Assembly: GCA_016177845.1 (NCBI GenBank)
Contig: JACOUO010000029.1
Coordinates: 1 to 64,000 of the forward strand
Direction of reading: 5' to 3'
From: Deltaproteobacteria bacterium
Lineage (GTDB): Bacteria; Desulfobacterota; GWC2-55-46
Length of the DNA stretch: 64,000 nt
In this document: positions 42,261-52,629 of the stretch, one piece after another
How the letters are laid out: each line of letters begins with the position of its first letter
Numbering within the stretch: the first letter of the stretch is position 1
Notes under the pieces: model-generated
Databases searched by the model: none
Told to the model about the DNA's origin: nothing
Seen by the model: the letters and a program-made list of their open reading frames with translations, nothing else
Made by a program: the position numbers and the translations under genes

Positions 42261-43511
42261 ATGAACCTCAAGGAATTAAAAGAGAAAAAAATTAACGAGC
42301 TTACTACGCTCGCTAAAAAATATAATATAGAAGCGGCCTCGAGCATGCGTAAGCAGGACCTGATATTCGCCCTTCTGCAATCCCAGAGCGAACAGAACGG
42401 GATGATATACGGCGAAGGCGTACTTGAGACGCTGCCTGACGGCTTCGGCTTTTTAAGGGCGCCTGATTATAATTACCTGCCCGGCCCTGATGATATTTAT
42501 GTATCCCCTTCACAGATAAGAAGATTCAACTTAAGGACAGGCGATATCGTATCAGGCCAGATAAGGCCCCCGAAAGAAGGCGAAAGATATTTTGCCCTCC
42601 TTAAAGTAGAAAAAGTAAACTACGAAGACCCCGAAGTTGCCCGTGAAAAGATACTTTTTGACAACCTTACCCCGTTATATCCCCAGGAAAAGATAAACCT
42701 TGAACTGCCGCCCAACAGCGACATGTCAATGAGGATAATGGACCTCTTTACCCCTATCGGTAAAGGCCAGAGGGGACTTATCGTTTCACCCCCGAGGGCA
42801 GGTAAAACAATTCTTCTTCAGAAGATTGCCAATTCAATCACCACAAACCATCCTGAAGTCGTTCTTCTCGTCCTCCTTATCGATGAAAGGCCGGAAGAAG
42901 TCACCGACATGCAGAGGTCGGTAAAGGGAGAGGTCATCAGCTCCACATTCGATGAGCCTGCCCAGAGGCACGTGCAGGTCTCCGAGATGGTTATAGAGAA
43001 GGCAAAAAGGCTTGTAGAACATCAGAAAGATGTCGTAATCCTCCTTGACTCGATAACAAGGCTCGCAAGGGCTTACAACACAGTAGTACCGCCAAGCGGA
43101 AAGGTACTCTCAGGCGGCGTTGACTCCAATGCCCTGCATAAGCCAAAGAGATTTTTCGGAGCCGCAAGGAATATCGAGGAAGGCGGCAGCCTTACCATCA
43201 TCGCCACAGCCCTTATCGACACTGGCAGCAGGATGGACGAAGTCATATTTGAAGAATTCAAAGGTACAGGCAACATGGAAATCGTCCTTGACAGGAAGCT
43301 TTCCGAAAGAAGGATATTCCCCGCAATCGACCTCAACAAGTCAGGCACAAGGAAAGAGGAACTCCTGCTTGCCAAAGAAGCGCTCAACAGGATCTGGATA
43401 CTCAGAAAGGTTCTGCAGCCGCTTAACCCGATTGAATCAATGGAATTCCTGCTCGATAAGATTCAGCACACGCCCTCAAACAAGAGCTTCCTTGAATCAA
43501 TGAGCAAATAA
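42261..43511 (+). CDS. rho: Transcription termination factor Rho
   Basis: Hexameric RNA helicase ending transcription at Rho-dependent sites. 416 aa. An N-terminal helix bundle ([20 protein letters not shown]) is followed by the cold-shock RNA-binding domain ([16 protein letters not shown]), then the RecA-like ATPase with Walker [18 protein letters not shown], Walker [17 protein letters not shown] and the Q/R loops ([21 protein letters not shown]). AGGAG precedes the ATG. It is followed by a strong intrinsic terminator. Confidence 0.97.
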   Translation: MNLKELKEKKINELTTLAKKYNIEAASSMRKQDLIFALLQSQSEQNGMIYGEGVLETLPDGFGFLRAPDYNYLPGPDDIYVSPSQIRRFNLRTGDIVSGQIRPPKEGERYFALLKVEKVNYEDPEVAREKILFDNLTPLYPQEKINLELPPNSDMSMRIMDLFTPIGKGQRGLIVSPPRAGKTILLQKIANSITTNHPEVVLLVLLIDERPEEVTDMQRSVKGEVISSTFDEPAQRHVQVSEMVIEKAKRLVEHQKDVVILLDSITRLARAYNTVVPPSGKVLSGGVDSNALHKPKRFFGAARNIEEGGSLTIIATALIDTGSRMDEVIFEEFKGTGNMEIVLDRKLSERRIFPAIDLNKSGTRKEELLLAKEALNRIWILRKVLQPLNPIESMEFLLDKIQHTPSNKSFLESMSK

Positions 43512-43523
43512 AAGACCATTTTT

Positions 43524-43558
43524 CCCGTGCCTTTATTAATTAAAGGCACGGGTTTTTA
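43524..43558 (+). terminator. Intrinsic terminator after rho
   Basis: An 11-bp stem, CCCGTGCCTTT / AAAGGCACGGG, followed by five T. Confidence 0.92.
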
Positions 43559-43604
43559 TTTTCTGGGACGGACTACCCCCGCTTTTTCAGTTTTCTTTTT
43601 TCCC

Positions 43605-43634
43605 TTGCACTTCTTGCCTGTAGTTTGATATATT
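43605..43634 (+). promoter_or_regulatory. Predicted promoter of the rpmE-thyX-prfA-murA-his run
   Basis: TTGCAC (43605-43610), 18-nt spacer, TATATT (43629-43634). It leaves a leader of about 100 nt before rpmE. Confidence 0.5.
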
Positions 43635-43739
43635 AGGATATTACCCCTTTTGGGGCGAAATGGGAATAGTGTGCCTAAACCCGGAACAAGGACTTCAAGG
43701 CAAACATACCCCAAAATATATAACGGAGGACCGTATAAA

Positions 43740-43952
43740 ATGAAAGAAGGCATTCACCCGGAATACAACCAGACAAAGATACACTGCGTCTGCGGAAGCG
43801 TAGTAGAGACAGGTTCAGTAAAGAAGAACATCTCTGTTGAAATCTGCTCAAACTGCCATCCGTTCTTCACAGGTGAGACAAGGCTCATCGACACTGCCGG
43901 TAAGATTGAGAAGTTCAATCTCAAGTACGGCAGGAAAACAAAGGGAGCGTAA
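43740..43952 (+). CDS. rpmE: 50S ribosomal protein L31
   Basis: Large-subunit protein, 70 aa, zinc-binding (C+) type: the cysteines CVCG and CSNCHPF form the zinc site. The start MKEGIHPEYNQ has GGAGG upstream, which rules out the longer reading that would add 30 residues. rpmE next to prfA is a common bacterial order; here thyX is inserted between them. Confidence 0.96.
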   Translation: MKEGIHPEYNQTKIHCVCGSVVETGSVKKNISVEICSNCHPFFTGETRLIDTAGKIEKFNLKYGRKTKGA

Positions 43953-43967
43953 AAAAGGAGACGGGCG

Positions 43968-44654
43968 GTGAAAGTAAATCTCCTCAACTTTACACCCGAA
44001 CCTGAAAAGACCGTCTCTTTAGCTGCCAAACTATGCTATTCTGACAGTACAATCGGAGAGCTCGAGGATAGAGTAAAGGAATCTTCCCAGGAGAAATTCC
44101 TGGGCAAGATCATTAAAATGGGACACCTATCTGTCCTTGAGCATGCTTCCTTTGTCTTCGGCATCGAAGGCATATCAAGGGCGACTTCCCACCAGCTTGT
44201 CCGCCACCGCCTTGCCTCATACTCCCAGCAGAGCCAGAGGTATGTTACCGTAAGCTCGCCCGAGTATGTTATCCCCGGCTCAATAAAAAAGGATGCGGCA
44301 AAAAGAAAGCGGTTCGAGACCGAGATGAAGCGCATCTACAGGCTTTACAAAGAGCTTGTGGAAGAGGGAGTGCCTGCCGAAGACGCCCGCTACCTTCTGC
44401 CGAACGCTGCCTGCACAAAGATTATTGTTACAATGAACGCAAGGGAACTCCTGCACTTCTTCAATCTCCGCTGCTGCGAAAGGGCTCAATGGGAGATAAG
44501 GGAGATGGCTACCCTTATGCTCTCCCTCGTAAAAAAGGAAGCCCCTTTGATTTTCAGGGACTCAGGCCCGTCCTGTGTAGCGGGAGCTTGCGGAGAAGGC
44601 AAGATGACCTGCGGCAAGCCCAGGGAAATTAGAGAGAAATTCAGGCAATTATAA
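43968..44654 (+). CDS. thyX: Flavin-dependent thymidylate synthase ThyX
   Basis: Makes dTMP from dUMP with methylene-tetrahydrofolate and FADH2. 228 aa. The signature RHRLASYSQQSQRY (RHR-x7-S) is intact, together with LPNAACTKIIVTMNARELLHFF. A GTG start with GGAG seven nt upstream is supported. ThyX use suggests that the classical ThyA may be absent. It lies 15 bp after rpmE and 94 bp before prfA. Confidence 0.96.
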   Translation: MKVNLLNFTPEPEKTVSLAAKLCYSDSTIGELEDRVKESSQEKFLGKIIKMGHLSVLEHASFVFGIEGISRATSHQLVRHRLASYSQQSQRYVTVSSPEYVIPGSIKKDAAKRKRFETEMKRIYRLYKELVEEGVPAEDARYLLPNAACTKIIVTMNARELLHFFNLRCCERAQWEIREMATLMLSLVKKEAPLIFRDSGPSCVAGACGEGKMTCGKPREIREKFRQL

Positions 44655-44748
44655 AATACCCCTGCCAACGGGGCTTTGCTCAAACCCAATAATTTAAGGA
44701 AACTACGGACAGGCCGCGCTTGATGGGCGGCTTTTATGTTGATAAACC

Positions 44749-45852
44749 ATGATCCAGAAACGCCTCGAAGAAGTCGAACAGAGATTCAACGAACTTTCAG
44801 ATATCCTTGCAAGGCCCGAGGTCGCGGGAGACCAGGAGCAATACCAGAAGTACATCCGCGAGCACGCCTCTTTAAGAGATATCGTAGAGGTATATCGCGA
44901 ACTTAAAAAAGTAGATTCAGAGCTTGCCGAGAACAAACAGATACTCGAAGGCAAGGATGAAGATTTAAGGGAGCTTGCAAAAGAGGAAATCCCCCTCCTG
45001 CAGAAGAAAAGGGAAGAGCTTACCACCAGAATCAAGATAATGCTCCTGCCAAAAGACCCGAATGACGACAAGAACATCATCATCGAGATAAGGGCGGGCG
45101 CCGGCGGAGATGAATCAGCCCTTTTTGCCGCAGAGATATTCAGGATGTACCAGAGGTATTCGGAAAATCAGCGCTGGAAGGTTGATGTCTTAAGCTCAAG
45201 CCCCACGGGGCTTAACGGCTTCAAGGAAATCATAGCGATGATAGAAGGCAAGGGCGCTTACTCAAGGTTTAAATACGAAAGCGGAGTCCACCGCGTCCAG
45301 AGAGTGCCTGAGACCGAGGCATCAGGCAGAAGGCATACTTCAACCGTAACTGTTGCCGTAATGCCTGAGGCTGAAGAGGTAGAGGTCGATGTAAGGATGG
45401 ATGACATCAGGGTCGATACCTACCGTTCAGGCGGCCACGGCGGACAGAACGTAAACAAGGTCGAGACAGCCGTAAGGATGACGCATATACCTACAGGGGT
45501 CGTAGTAGCATGTCAGGAAGAGAAAAGCCAGCACAAGAACCGTGACAAGGCTTTCAAGGTCCTCATTTCAAGGATACTTGACATGAAACAGCAGGAACAG
45601 CGCAAAAAAATCGCCTCCGACAGGAAGACCCAGGTCGGCACAGGCGACAGAAGCGAGAAGATAAGGACATACAATTTCCCCCAGAACAGGGTCACTGACC
45701 ACAGGATTGGCATAACGCTCCACAGGCTCAGTGAAATCATGGAAGGCGACATAGCAGAACTTACAGACAACATCATCGGGTATTATCAAACGGAAGCCCT
45801 CAAGGGCATCGAGAATAATTCGGCAAACGGCTCAAGCCGCTCCGCGGATTAA
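44749..45852 (+). CDS. prfA: Peptide chain release factor 1
   Basis: Recognises UAA/UAG and triggers peptide release. 367 aa. The N-terminal coiled-coil domain is followed by the codon-reading P-x-T motif, here PET in [14 protein letters not shown], and the catalytic GGQ in [19 protein letters not shown]1 rather than RF2 by length, N-terminal sequence ([15 protein letters not shown]) and position after rpmE. The usual next gene prmC, which methylates the GGQ, is missing; murA follows after 11 bp. Confidence 0.96.
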   Translation: MIQKRLEEVEQRFNELSDILARPEVAGDQEQYQKYIREHASLRDIVEVYRELKKVDSELAENKQILEGKDEDLRELAKEEIPLLQKKREELTTRIKIMLLPKDPNDDKNIIIEIRAGAGGDESALFAAEIFRMYQRYSENQRWKVDVLSSSPTGLNGFKEIIAMIEGKGAYSRFKYESGVHRVQRVPETEASGRRHTSTVTVAVMPEAEEVEVDVRMDDIRVDTYRSGGHGGQNVNKVETAVRMTHIPTGVVVACQEEKSQHKNRDKAFKVLISRILDMKQQEQRKKIASDRKTQVGTGDRSEKIRTYNFPQNRVTDHRIGITLHRLSEIMEGDIAELTDNIIGYYQTEALKGIENNSANGSSRSAD

Positions 45853-45863
45853 GTAAGGTCGAA

Positions 45864-47123
45864 ATGGATAAGATTCTAATCGAGGGCGGAGAACGCCTTG
45901 TAGGAGAAGTAACAGTAAGCGGCGCAAAAAATGCCGTACTGCCCTTGATGGCAGCCTCTTTGCTTGTAGACGGCTGGAACACCATCACCAATGTCCCTAA
46001 CCTGAGGGATATCGAAACATTTAAAATCCTCCTTAAACATCTGGGGTCAGAGCTTGAAGCCGACCCTCAGAACAATATCCTTAAGATAAAAACTTCAAAT
46101 TTAAAGAGCAATGAAGCCCCTTATGACCTTGTAAAGACAATGCGGGCCTCAGTCCTCGTGCTTGGCCCTCTTGTATCGAGGTTCAAGCAGGCAAGGGTCT
46201 CCCTGCCGGGCGGCTGCGCCATAGGCGCAAGGCCCATTGACCTGCACCTTAAGGGACTTAAGCAGATGGGCGCAGAGGTCACCATTGAAAAAGGCTATGT
46301 AAATGTCGCCGCAAAGAAGCTTAAAGGCGCAAAGATTTACATGGACACGACCACGGTCACAGGCACAGAGAACCTCATGCTTGCCGCAGTACATGCCGAA
46401 GGCACTACAATTCTTGAGAACTCCGCTCTTGAGCCTGAAGTCGCATGCCTTGCGGACGCCCTTAACAGGATGGGCGCAAGGATAACAGGCGCAGGCACGG
46501 AGACTATAAAGATAGAAGGGGTGGACAAGCTCTATCCGATAGAGATGAGGGTAATACCGGACAGGATAGAGGCAGGCACCTTCATGGTGGCATCAGCCAT
46601 GACAAGGGGCAATGTGCTCATAAAGGACTGCCCCCACTACTACCTTGACTCTTTAAATGTAAAGCTTAAAGAGGCAGGAGCCGAAATAATAGAAGAAGAC
46701 GGCGGAATAAGGGTCATCGGGGATGTCCCCATAAGAAGCGTAGATGTAAAGACAATCCCCTACCCGGGCTTCCCTACTGACATGCAGGCGCAGATTATGG
46801 CAATGATGTGCATAGGAAGCGGACTGAGCGTCATAACAGAGACTGTATTTGAGAACAGGTTCATGCATGTAAGCGAGCTTAAGCGCATGGGCGCCGATAT
46901 AACAATTGATGGACGGTGCGCCGTAGTAAGAGGCGTGAAGCAGTTAAGCGGTGCGCCTTTGATGGCAACTGACCTAAGGGCAAGCGCCTCCCTCATACTT
47001 GCCGGGCTTGTCGCTGACGGAAAGACCGAGGTCTCAAGGATATATCACCTTGACCGCGGCTATGAAAAGATAGAAGAAAAACTCAAACGCCTTGGCGCGA
47101 AGATAGAGAGGGTAAAAGAGTGA
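45864..47123 (+). CDS. murA: UDP-N-acetylglucosamine 1-carboxyvinyltransferase
   Basis: First committed step of peptidoglycan synthesis: enolpyruvyl transfer from PEP to UDP-GlcNAc. 419 aa. The N-terminal [16 protein letters not shown] and the active-site loop [15 protein letters not shown] contain the catalytic Cys, so fosfomycin sensitivity is expected. The C-terminal end carries [14 protein letters not shown]. It overlaps hisG by 4 bp (GTGA). Confidence 0.96.
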   Translation: MDKILIEGGERLVGEVTVSGAKNAVLPLMAASLLVDGWNTITNVPNLRDIETFKILLKHLGSELEADPQNNILKIKTSNLKSNEAPYDLVKTMRASVLVLGPLVSRFKQARVSLPGGCAIGARPIDLHLKGLKQMGAEVTIEKGYVNVAAKKLKGAKIYMDTTTVTGTENLMLAAVHAEGTTILENSALEPEVACLADALNRMGARITGAGTETIKIEGVDKLYPIEMRVIPDRIEAGTFMVASAMTRGNVLIKDCPHYYLDSLNVKLKEAGAEIIEEDGGIRVIGDVPIRSVDVKTIPYPGFPTDMQAQIMAMMCIGSGLSVITETVFENRFMHVSELKRMGADITIDGRCAVVRGVKQLSGAPLMATDLRASASLILAGLVADGKTEVSRIYHLDRGYEKIEEKLKRLGAKIERVKE

Positions 47124-47809
47124 GCAACCTGAAGAAAAAATCATGGGACGATACCCTGACAATAGCTTTGCCAAAAGGAAGGATACTTAAAGAGGCATTG
47201 ACATTATTCAGGGCGGCTGATGTGGACTTCAGCGAGATCCTTCAGGACGACAGGAAGCTGATATTCGAAAACATCGCCGAGGGGCTGAGGTTCATGGTCA
47301 TAAGGAGTCAGGATGTCCCCACATATGTAGAGTACGGGGCAGCAGACCTTGGTATCGCAGGCAAAGATGTCCTTATGGAGCAGGGCAAAGACCTCTATGA
47401 GCCGCTTGACCTTGGGATAGGCGTATGCAGGATGATGGTGGCAGAGCCAAAAGAACTTGGTGAGCTCGACAACCCGAAACACTGGACTCACATCAGGGTT
47501 GCCACAAAATACCCCAACATCACACTCAAGCATTTTTTAAATAAAGGCATACAGGTTGAGATAATAAAGCTTTACGGCTCAATCGAGCTTGCCCCTCTTT
47601 TAGGGCTTTCCGAAAGAATAGTCGACCTTGTTCAGACAGGAGAGACCTTGAGGAAGAACGGGCTTGTAGAGGTAGAGCATGTAATGAACATTACCTCAAA
47701 GCTTGTCTGCAACAGGGCCAGCCTCAAGACAAAGCCCAAGAGGGTCAAAGACCTCGTTGACAGGCTTTCAAAGGCGGTAGCTCAGGCAAAAGAGCCCACT
47801 CAAGGCTAA
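47120..47809 (+). CDS. hisG: ATP phosphoribosyltransferase, short form
   Basis: First step of histidine synthesis, joining ATP and PRPP. At 229 aa it is the short HisG lacking the C-terminal regulatory domain; short forms work only with HisZ, which is not in this window. Family segments are [36 protein letters not shown] and the PRPP loop [14 protein letters not shown]. The GTG start overlaps murA, so it is translationally coupled to a cell-wall gene. A structured repeat separates it from hisD. Confidence 0.95.
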   Translation: MSNLKKKSWDDTLTIALPKGRILKEALTLFRAADVDFSEILQDDRKLIFENIAEGLRFMVIRSQDVPTYVEYGAADLGIAGKDVLMEQGKDLYEPLDLGIGVCRMMVAEPKELGELDNPKHWTHIRVATKYPNITLKHFLNKGIQVEIIKLYGSIELAPLLGLSERIVDLVQTGETLRKNGLVEVEHVMNITSKLVCNRASLKTKPKRVKDLVDRLSKAVAQAKEPTQG

Positions 47810-47839
47810 AGCAGTTGTTCTCAGCGGAAAAAAATGAAC

Positions 47840-47935
47840 TACCCCGCCGCAAGCAGCGGGGTATCCGAAGGAGATTTATTTTTTGAACGCGGCAAGCCAC
47901 AGGGAATTCAACCCCGAAGGAAATTAAAATTAGTT
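47840..47935. repeat. Intergenic structured repeat-like element between hisG and hisD
   Basis: Two hairpins in a non-coding 200-bp gap: TACCCCGC / GCGGGGTA (47840-47847 with 47856-47863, 8-nt loop) and TTGAA / TTCAA (47883-47911, longer loop). Each is followed by CCGAAGGA. No T-tract follows, so it is not a simple terminator. The layout resembles REP/BIME-type mobile hairpins; I see only one copy here. Confidence 0.5.
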
Positions 47936-48009
47936 TCCTATTTCTTTTAGCCAAAGAGTAATTTATAATCTTCTGGCAGTAAATCCATCGGTACATCTCC
48001 CTAAAACAA

Positions 48010-49302
48010 ATGCGGATTATTGATTCGAAAGACAAGAGCTTTCCAGAGGTACTCGCCTCCATCACAAAAAGGGGCGAGCAGGACACCTCTGCCGTTGAGG
48101 CAGCGGTCAAGAAAATCCTCGACGATGTAAGGGCAAAGGGCGACAAGGCTGTCCTTGAATACACAAAGAAGTTTGACGGGGTGGACCTTAAAGGCCGCCT
48201 TCAGGTCGCTGAAGCCGAGATAAACGCCTCCCTTAAAAAAATCTCCAAAAAAGACCTTGCCTTAATTGAACTTGCGGCACAGCGCATAGAATCATTCCAT
48301 AAAAAACAGCTTCAAAATTCATGGTTTACGACAGAGCCCGACGGTACTATTTTAGGCGCTAAAGTGACTGCCCTTGAAAGGGCAGGCATTTATGTGCCCG
48401 GCGGCAAGGCCGCCTATCCTTCGACCGTTCTTATGAACGCCATACCCGCAAAGGTCGCTGGCGTTGATGAAGTAATAATGGTCACTCCCCCGGGTAAAGA
48501 AGGCATAAACCCGTATGTGCTTGCCTCTGCCAAAGTCGCAAGGGTGGATAAGATATTCCGCATCGGAGGCGCGCAGTCAGTCGGCGCGCTTGCTTACGGG
48601 ACTAAATCAGTGCCAAAGGTAGATAAGATAACGGGGCCCGGCAATATATATGTAGCAACAGCAAAGAGGCTTGTATTCGGCATAGTAGATATCGACATGA
48701 TAGCAGGGCCGAGCGAGATACTTGTAATTAATGACGGCACAGGCGAGCCCTCATGGATTGCAACCGACCTGCTCTCACAGGCAGAGCATGACGAGCTTGC
48801 CTCAGGCATACTCATAACCACTTCAGACGGAATGGCAAAGGCTGTCAAGGCAGAGGTGGAATCAATACTTAAAAAACTCAAGAGAAAGCATATCGCAGAA
48901 GTCTCGATAGAGCGCTACGGAGCCATTATAATTACAAAAGACCTTAATGAGGCGGCTCAGATATCAAACAGGATAGCCCCTGAGCACCTTGAGCTTTTTG
49001 TTGAGGCGCCCTTTGAACTGATGCCCAAGATAAGGAATGCCGGGGCGATATTTTTAGGCAGGTTTACCCCTGAGGCAACCGGCGACTACCTTGCAGGCCC
49101 GAACCATACGCTCCCCACAGGCGGCACCGCAAGGTTCTCATCTCCTTTGGGCGTGCTTGATTTTGTAAAAAGAACCAGCATCATAAGCTTTTCCGAAAAG
49201 GCGATCGACACGCTCGGAAGCAGCATCAAAAGGTTTGCCGACCTTGAAGGGCTTGAGGCGCACGGCAAGAGCGTGGAAGCAAGGCTTAAGAGGAAAAAAT
49301 AA
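48010..49302 (+). CDS. hisD: Histidinol dehydrogenase
   Basis: Last two steps of histidine synthesis: oxidises L-histidinol to histidine with two NAD+. Zinc enzyme of 430 aa. Visible are YVPGGKAAYPSTVLMNAIPA, the signature FRIGGAQSVGALAYGT, the zinc ligands in LLSQAEHDE, and the catalytic Glu-His pair in RIAPEHLELF. It starts a downstream run hisD-hisB-hisH-hisA-hisF with short gaps. Confidence 0.96.
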   Translation: MRIIDSKDKSFPEVLASITKRGEQDTSAVEAAVKKILDDVRAKGDKAVLEYTKKFDGVDLKGRLQVAEAEINASLKKISKKDLALIELAAQRIESFHKKQLQNSWFTTEPDGTILGAKVTALERAGIYVPGGKAAYPSTVLMNAIPAKVAGVDEVIMVTPPGKEGINPYVLASAKVARVDKIFRIGGAQSVGALAYGTKSVPKVDKITGPGNIYVATAKRLVFGIVDIDMIAGPSEILVINDGTGEPSWIATDLLSQAEHDELASGILITTSDGMAKAVKAEVESILKKLKRKHIAEVSIERYGAIIITKDLNEAAQISNRIAPEHLELFVEAPFELMPKIRNAGAIFLGRFTPEATGDYLAGPNHTLPTGGTARFSSPLGVLDFVKRTSIISFSEKAIDTLGSSIKRFADLEGLEAHGKSVEARLKRKK

Positions 49303-49320
49303 TTTTAAGAGGTTTTTTTT

Positions 49321-49956
49321 ATGGCAAGGAAAGCAAAGATAGCCAGAAAAACCAAAGAAACAGACATAACGCTTGAGATAAACCTGGACGGAAGCGGCGT
49401 AAGCAACATAAAGACGCCAATCCCCTTCTTTGACCATATGCTAACCAACTTCTCAAGGCATGGCCTTTTTGACCTTAAGCTCACCGCAACAGGAGATGTC
49501 GAGGTCGATCTTCACCATACGGTGGAAGATGTAGGCATCGTGCTTGGAGAGGCCATAAAAAAGGCCCTGAAAGACAACTCAGGCATCAAAAGGTGCGGCA
49601 CTGCAACTGTGCCCATGATGGATGCCCTTTCATCCGTTGTGCTTGACATAAGCAACCGCCCGTATTTTAAATTCAACGCCGCAAAGGACGCGCACCCTGC
49701 GGTAAATAAAAAGGTCTATGCCGCAAAGATGGAAGAAGGCAGGATGTACTCTGCCTTTGACATGGGGCTTTTGGAAGAGTTCATGAAAGCGCTTTCAAAC
49801 AGCGCAGGCATTGATCTGCATATTACTCTGCACTACGGAAAAGATGTCCATCACTCAATAGAATCAATATACAAATCCCTTGGCAGGGCCTTAAGCGCGG
49901 CTGTTGCAAAAGACCCGAGGATAAAAGGCGTAATGTCAACGAAGGGCAAGCTTTAG
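49321..49956 (+). CDS. hisB: Imidazoleglycerol-phosphate dehydratase
   Basis: Manganese-dependent dehydration of imidazole glycerol phosphate. 211 aa, monofunctional (no phosphatase domain). Metal-binding histidine motifs FFDHMLTNFSRHG, DLHHTVEDVGI and DVHHSIESIYKSLGRAL are all present. The first 12 residues form a short Lys/Arg-rich tail. It lies 18 bp after hisD and 5 bp before hisH. Confidence 0.96.
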   Translation: MARKAKIARKTKETDITLEINLDGSGVSNIKTPIPFFDHMLTNFSRHGLFDLKLTATGDVEVDLHHTVEDVGIVLGEAIKKALKDNSGIKRCGTATVPMMDALSSVVLDISNRPYFKFNAAKDAHPAVNKKVYAAKMEEGRMYSAFDMGLLEEFMKALSNSAGIDLHITLHYGKDVHHSIESIYKSLGRALSAAVAKDPRIKGVMSTKGKL

Positions 49957-49961
49957 TTCTT

Positions 49962-50576
49962 ATGATAGCAATAATCGACTATGATATGGGCAACCTCAGA
50001 AGTGTCCAGAAGGCCTTTGAAAAGATAGGCGCAACCGCAACCGCAACCCGCGACCCAAATGTAATCAAAGACGCAAGCCGTGTAGTCCTGCCCGGAGTAG
50101 GCGCATTCAAGGACTGCATGAAAAACCTTGAGGACTACGGCCTCATTGACCCGATATTAAAGGCAATAGATTCAGGCAAGCCGTTTCTTGGCATATGCCT
50201 CGGGTTGCAGCTCCTTTTTGAAGAGAGCATGGAGTTCGGCACCCACAAGGGGCTTGGCGTCATAAAGGGCAAGGTAGTGCGCTTTCCCGCAACAGACAAC
50301 CCTGAGTTCAAAGTCCCTCACATGGGATGGAACGAGATAAAAAAAGAAAAAGACTCCCCCATACTGGACGGAATTTCAGATAAATCATATTTTTATTTCG
50401 TGCATTCATATTATGCTGTCCCGGATGATAAGGCCGTCATTTTAACCTCCACGGACTATGATGTGAATTTTACGAGCAGTATCGCCAAAGACAACATAAT
50501 GGCGTGCCAGTTCCACCCTGAGAAGAGCCAGCAGGTGGGGCTAAAATTACTTAAAAATTTCAACGAGCTAAAATAG
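49962..50576 (+). CDS. hisH: Imidazole glycerol phosphate synthase subunit HisH (glutamine amidotransferase)
   Basis: Class I glutaminase that supplies ammonia to HisF. 204 aa. IDYDMGNLRSVQKAFE at the N-terminus, the nucleophile Cys in FLGICLGLQLLFE, and the His-Glu pair in CQFHPEKSQ complete the triad. hisA lies between it and its partner hisF, a common order. Confidence 0.96.
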   Translation: MIAIIDYDMGNLRSVQKAFEKIGATATATRDPNVIKDASRVVLPGVGAFKDCMKNLEDYGLIDPILKAIDSGKPFLGICLGLQLLFEESMEFGTHKGLGVIKGKVVRFPATDNPEFKVPHMGWNEIKKEKDSPILDGISDKSYFYFVHSYYAVPDDKAVILTSTDYDVNFTSSIAKDNIMACQFHPEKSQQVGLKLLKNFNELK

Positions 50577-50589
50577 ACGGAGAAGTAAC

Positions 50590-51309
50590 TTGATTATCAT
50601 CCCGGCAATAGACATAAAAGACAAAAAATGCGTAAGGCTTACCCAGGGCAGGATGGACGCGGAGACCGTCTATTCAACAGACCCCTCTGAAGTCGCCAAA
50701 AAATGGGAGTCCCTCGGGGCTGAGATAATCCATCTTGTTGACCTTGACGGAGCCGTTGAAGGCAACGCAAAGAACTTCGATGTCATAAAAAAAATAACAG
50801 AGACCGTAAAGGCGCCTGTCCAGATAGGCGGGGGCATAAGGGATATAAAGACTGCCGAGCTTTACCTCGACACACTTGGGGTAAAAAGGATTATAATAGG
50901 CACAGCGGCATACGATAACCCGACACTGGTGACTACGCTCACCAAAAAATACCCCGGCAGGATTGCCGTGGGCATTGACGCAAAGGACGGCCATGTCGCC
51001 ATAAAGGGCTGGGTAACCGTAACGGATGAAAAGGCTGTTGACCTTGCAAGAAAACTGGAGGGCAATGGGGTCGCCTGCATCATCTACACTGATATATCAA
51101 GGGACGGCATGCTCACAGGCCCCAATGTAGAGGCCACAAGGGAGATGTCTGAGTCCGTAAATATCCCGGTTGTAGCATCAGGCGGCATGTCCTCGATAAA
51201 AGATATCGTAGCCTACAAGGGAGTAAACCTTGAAGGCATAATAATAGGCAAGGCGCTTTACTCAGGCAATATCGAGCTGAAGGAAGCGATAGAGGCGGCA
51301 AAGGCTTAA
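50590..51309 (+). CDS. hisA: ProFAR isomerase (HisA)
   Basis: Amadori-type isomerisation of ProFAR to PRFAR in histidine synthesis; (beta-alpha)8 barrel of 239 aa. [18 protein letters not shown] carries the catalytic Asp of strand 1, IQIGGGIR the first phosphate site, and ASGGMSS the second. The start is a TTG, supported by GGAGAAG just upstream; an ATG would remove strand 1. It ends 1 bp before hisF. Confidence 0.95.
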   Translation: MIIIPAIDIKDKKCVRLTQGRMDAETVYSTDPSEVAKKWESLGAEIIHLVDLDGAVEGNAKNFDVIKKITETVKAPVQIGGGIRDIKTAELYLDTLGVKRIIIGTAAYDNPTLVTTLTKKYPGRIAVGIDAKDGHVAIKGWVTVTDEKAVDLARKLEGNGVACIIYTDISRDGMLTGPNVEATREMSESVNIPVVASGGMSSIKDIVAYKGVNLEGIIIGKALYSGNIELKEAIEAAKA

Positions 51310-51310
51310 G

Positions 51311-52081
51311 ATGCTTACCAAGAGGATAATACCGTGCCTTGATGTAAAGGACGGAAGAGTAGTCAAAGGTGTCAGCTTCGTAGAGCTAAGAGACGCGGGA
51401 GACCCCGTAGAGTCCGCTGAGGCTTATGAGCTTCAGGGGGCTGATGAGCTTGTGTTCCTTGACATAACCGCCTCGCACGAGAAGAGAAAGACCATTCTCG
51501 ATGTAGTGGAGAAGACCGCTTCAAATGTATTCATGCCCCTTACCGTAGGCGGCGGCATAAGAACGCTTGACGACATAAAAGAGCTCCTTAGGGCAGGCAC
51601 AGACAAGGTATCCATAAACACGACCGCTGTTGAGGACCCTGATTTTGTCAAACGGGCGTCCGAACGCTTTGGGAGCCAGTGCATAGTAGTGGCCATCGAC
51701 GCAAAGAGAAAGGCTGACGGAAGCGGCTGGGAGGTCTATACCCACGGCGGAAGAAAGGCCAGAGGCCTTGATGTAGTCGAATGGGCAAAAAAGGTTGAGT
51801 CCCTCGGGGCAGGAGAGATACTCCTGACAAGCATGGACAGGGATGGCAGAAAAGACGGCTATGACCTTGCCCTTACAAAGGCAGTGGCAACAAATACGAC
51901 TGTTCCAGTAATAGCCTCCGGCGGGGCAGGAACGCTTGAGCATATATGCGAGGCTTTTACAGTAGGCCTTGCCGATGCCGCGCTTGCGGCCTCCATCTTC
52001 CATTTTGGCGAGTTCACGATTCCGGAAACGAAAAAATATCTCCGTAACAGAGGCATCCGGGTAAGACCGCCCCAAGAGTAG
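51311..52081 (+). CDS. hisF: Imidazole glycerol phosphate synthase subunit HisF (cyclase)
   Basis: Cyclase half of the HisH-HisF complex, producing imidazole glycerol phosphate and AICAR. 256 aa barrel. [19 protein letters not shown] with the catalytic Asp, [12 protein letters not shown], and [11 protein letters not shown] are intact. hisI/hisE do not follow; the next gene is a DUF2127 protein after 2 bp. Confidence 0.96.
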   Translation: MLTKRIIPCLDVKDGRVVKGVSFVELRDAGDPVESAEAYELQGADELVFLDITASHEKRKTILDVVEKTASNVFMPLTVGGGIRTLDDIKELLRAGTDKVSINTTAVEDPDFVKRASERFGSQCIVVAIDAKRKADGSGWEVYTHGGRKARGLDVVEWAKKVESLGAGEILLTSMDRDGRKDGYDLALTKAVATNTTVPVIASGGAGTLEHICEAFTVGLADAALAASIFHFGEFTIPETKKYLRNRGIRVRPPQE

Positions 52082-52083
52082 CC

Positions 52084-52629
52084 ATGAAAAAGGAAAAGCA
52101 CTCCGCGTTCCTGAAATTCATAATCGGATACAAGGGCTTCATAGGCATTGTGCAGCTCTTTGTCTCCATCAGCGTCTTCAACTTCCTTGATTCCAATGTC
52201 GAGGCTACATTTACTAATCTTTGCACTACCTTTCGCCTGAATACTGAAAACGAGATAATCGCCGCTGCCATAAAAAAAGCCGGAATGATTGAGAACGGCA
52301 CTTTCATCGGCATCACCCTTGTTATCTTTGTGCTCGGGGCTGTAAACCTTGTCGAGGCCTGGGGCCTGCACTTAAGAAGGAGATGGGCTGAATGGCTCAC
52401 GGTTTTTGCAACAGGCGCGCTAATACCGCTTGAGATATACGAAGTATATTCATCAATCACGCCCCTTAAGGTCGGCATACTCATCCTGAATGTGGCTATC
52501 GTCTTATACCTTGCCAAGCACAAGGAACTCTTCAAGAGCAGGAAAAAAAGGGCGGCTGCCTCTCATCTTAAAGTCGTCCACAGCGACAGTTCCGCCCCTG
52601 CCCCCAAGAAAAAACTTAAAAAGACTTGA
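52084..52629 (+). CDS. DUF2127-type membrane protein
   Basis: A 181-aa membrane protein with about four hydrophobic segments (near 10-31, 76-96, 106-128, 133-150) and a basic, Lys-rich tail (KSRKKRAAASHLKV, then KKKLKK). The pattern EAWGLHLRRRWAEWLTVFATGALIPLEIYE matches the DUF2127 family, whose function is unknown. It is 2 bp behind hisF, so it is co-transcribed with histidine genes, though no link to the pathway is known. A promoter for rpsF overlaps its last codons. Confidence 0.8.
   Translation: MKKEKHSAFLKFIIGYKGFIGIVQLFVSISVFNFLDSNVEATFTNLCTTFRLNTENEIIAAAIKKAGMIENGTFIGITLVIFVLGAVNLVEAWGLHLRRRWAEWLTVFATGALIPLEIYEVYSSITPLKVGILILNVAIVLYLAKHKELFKSRKKRAAASHLKVVHSDSSAPAPKKKLKKT

Noticed and set aside
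43650-43739. 30-residue N-terminal extension of L31
   Set aside because: The internal ATG has GGAGG and gives the normal 70-aa protein; the extension is not L31-like.
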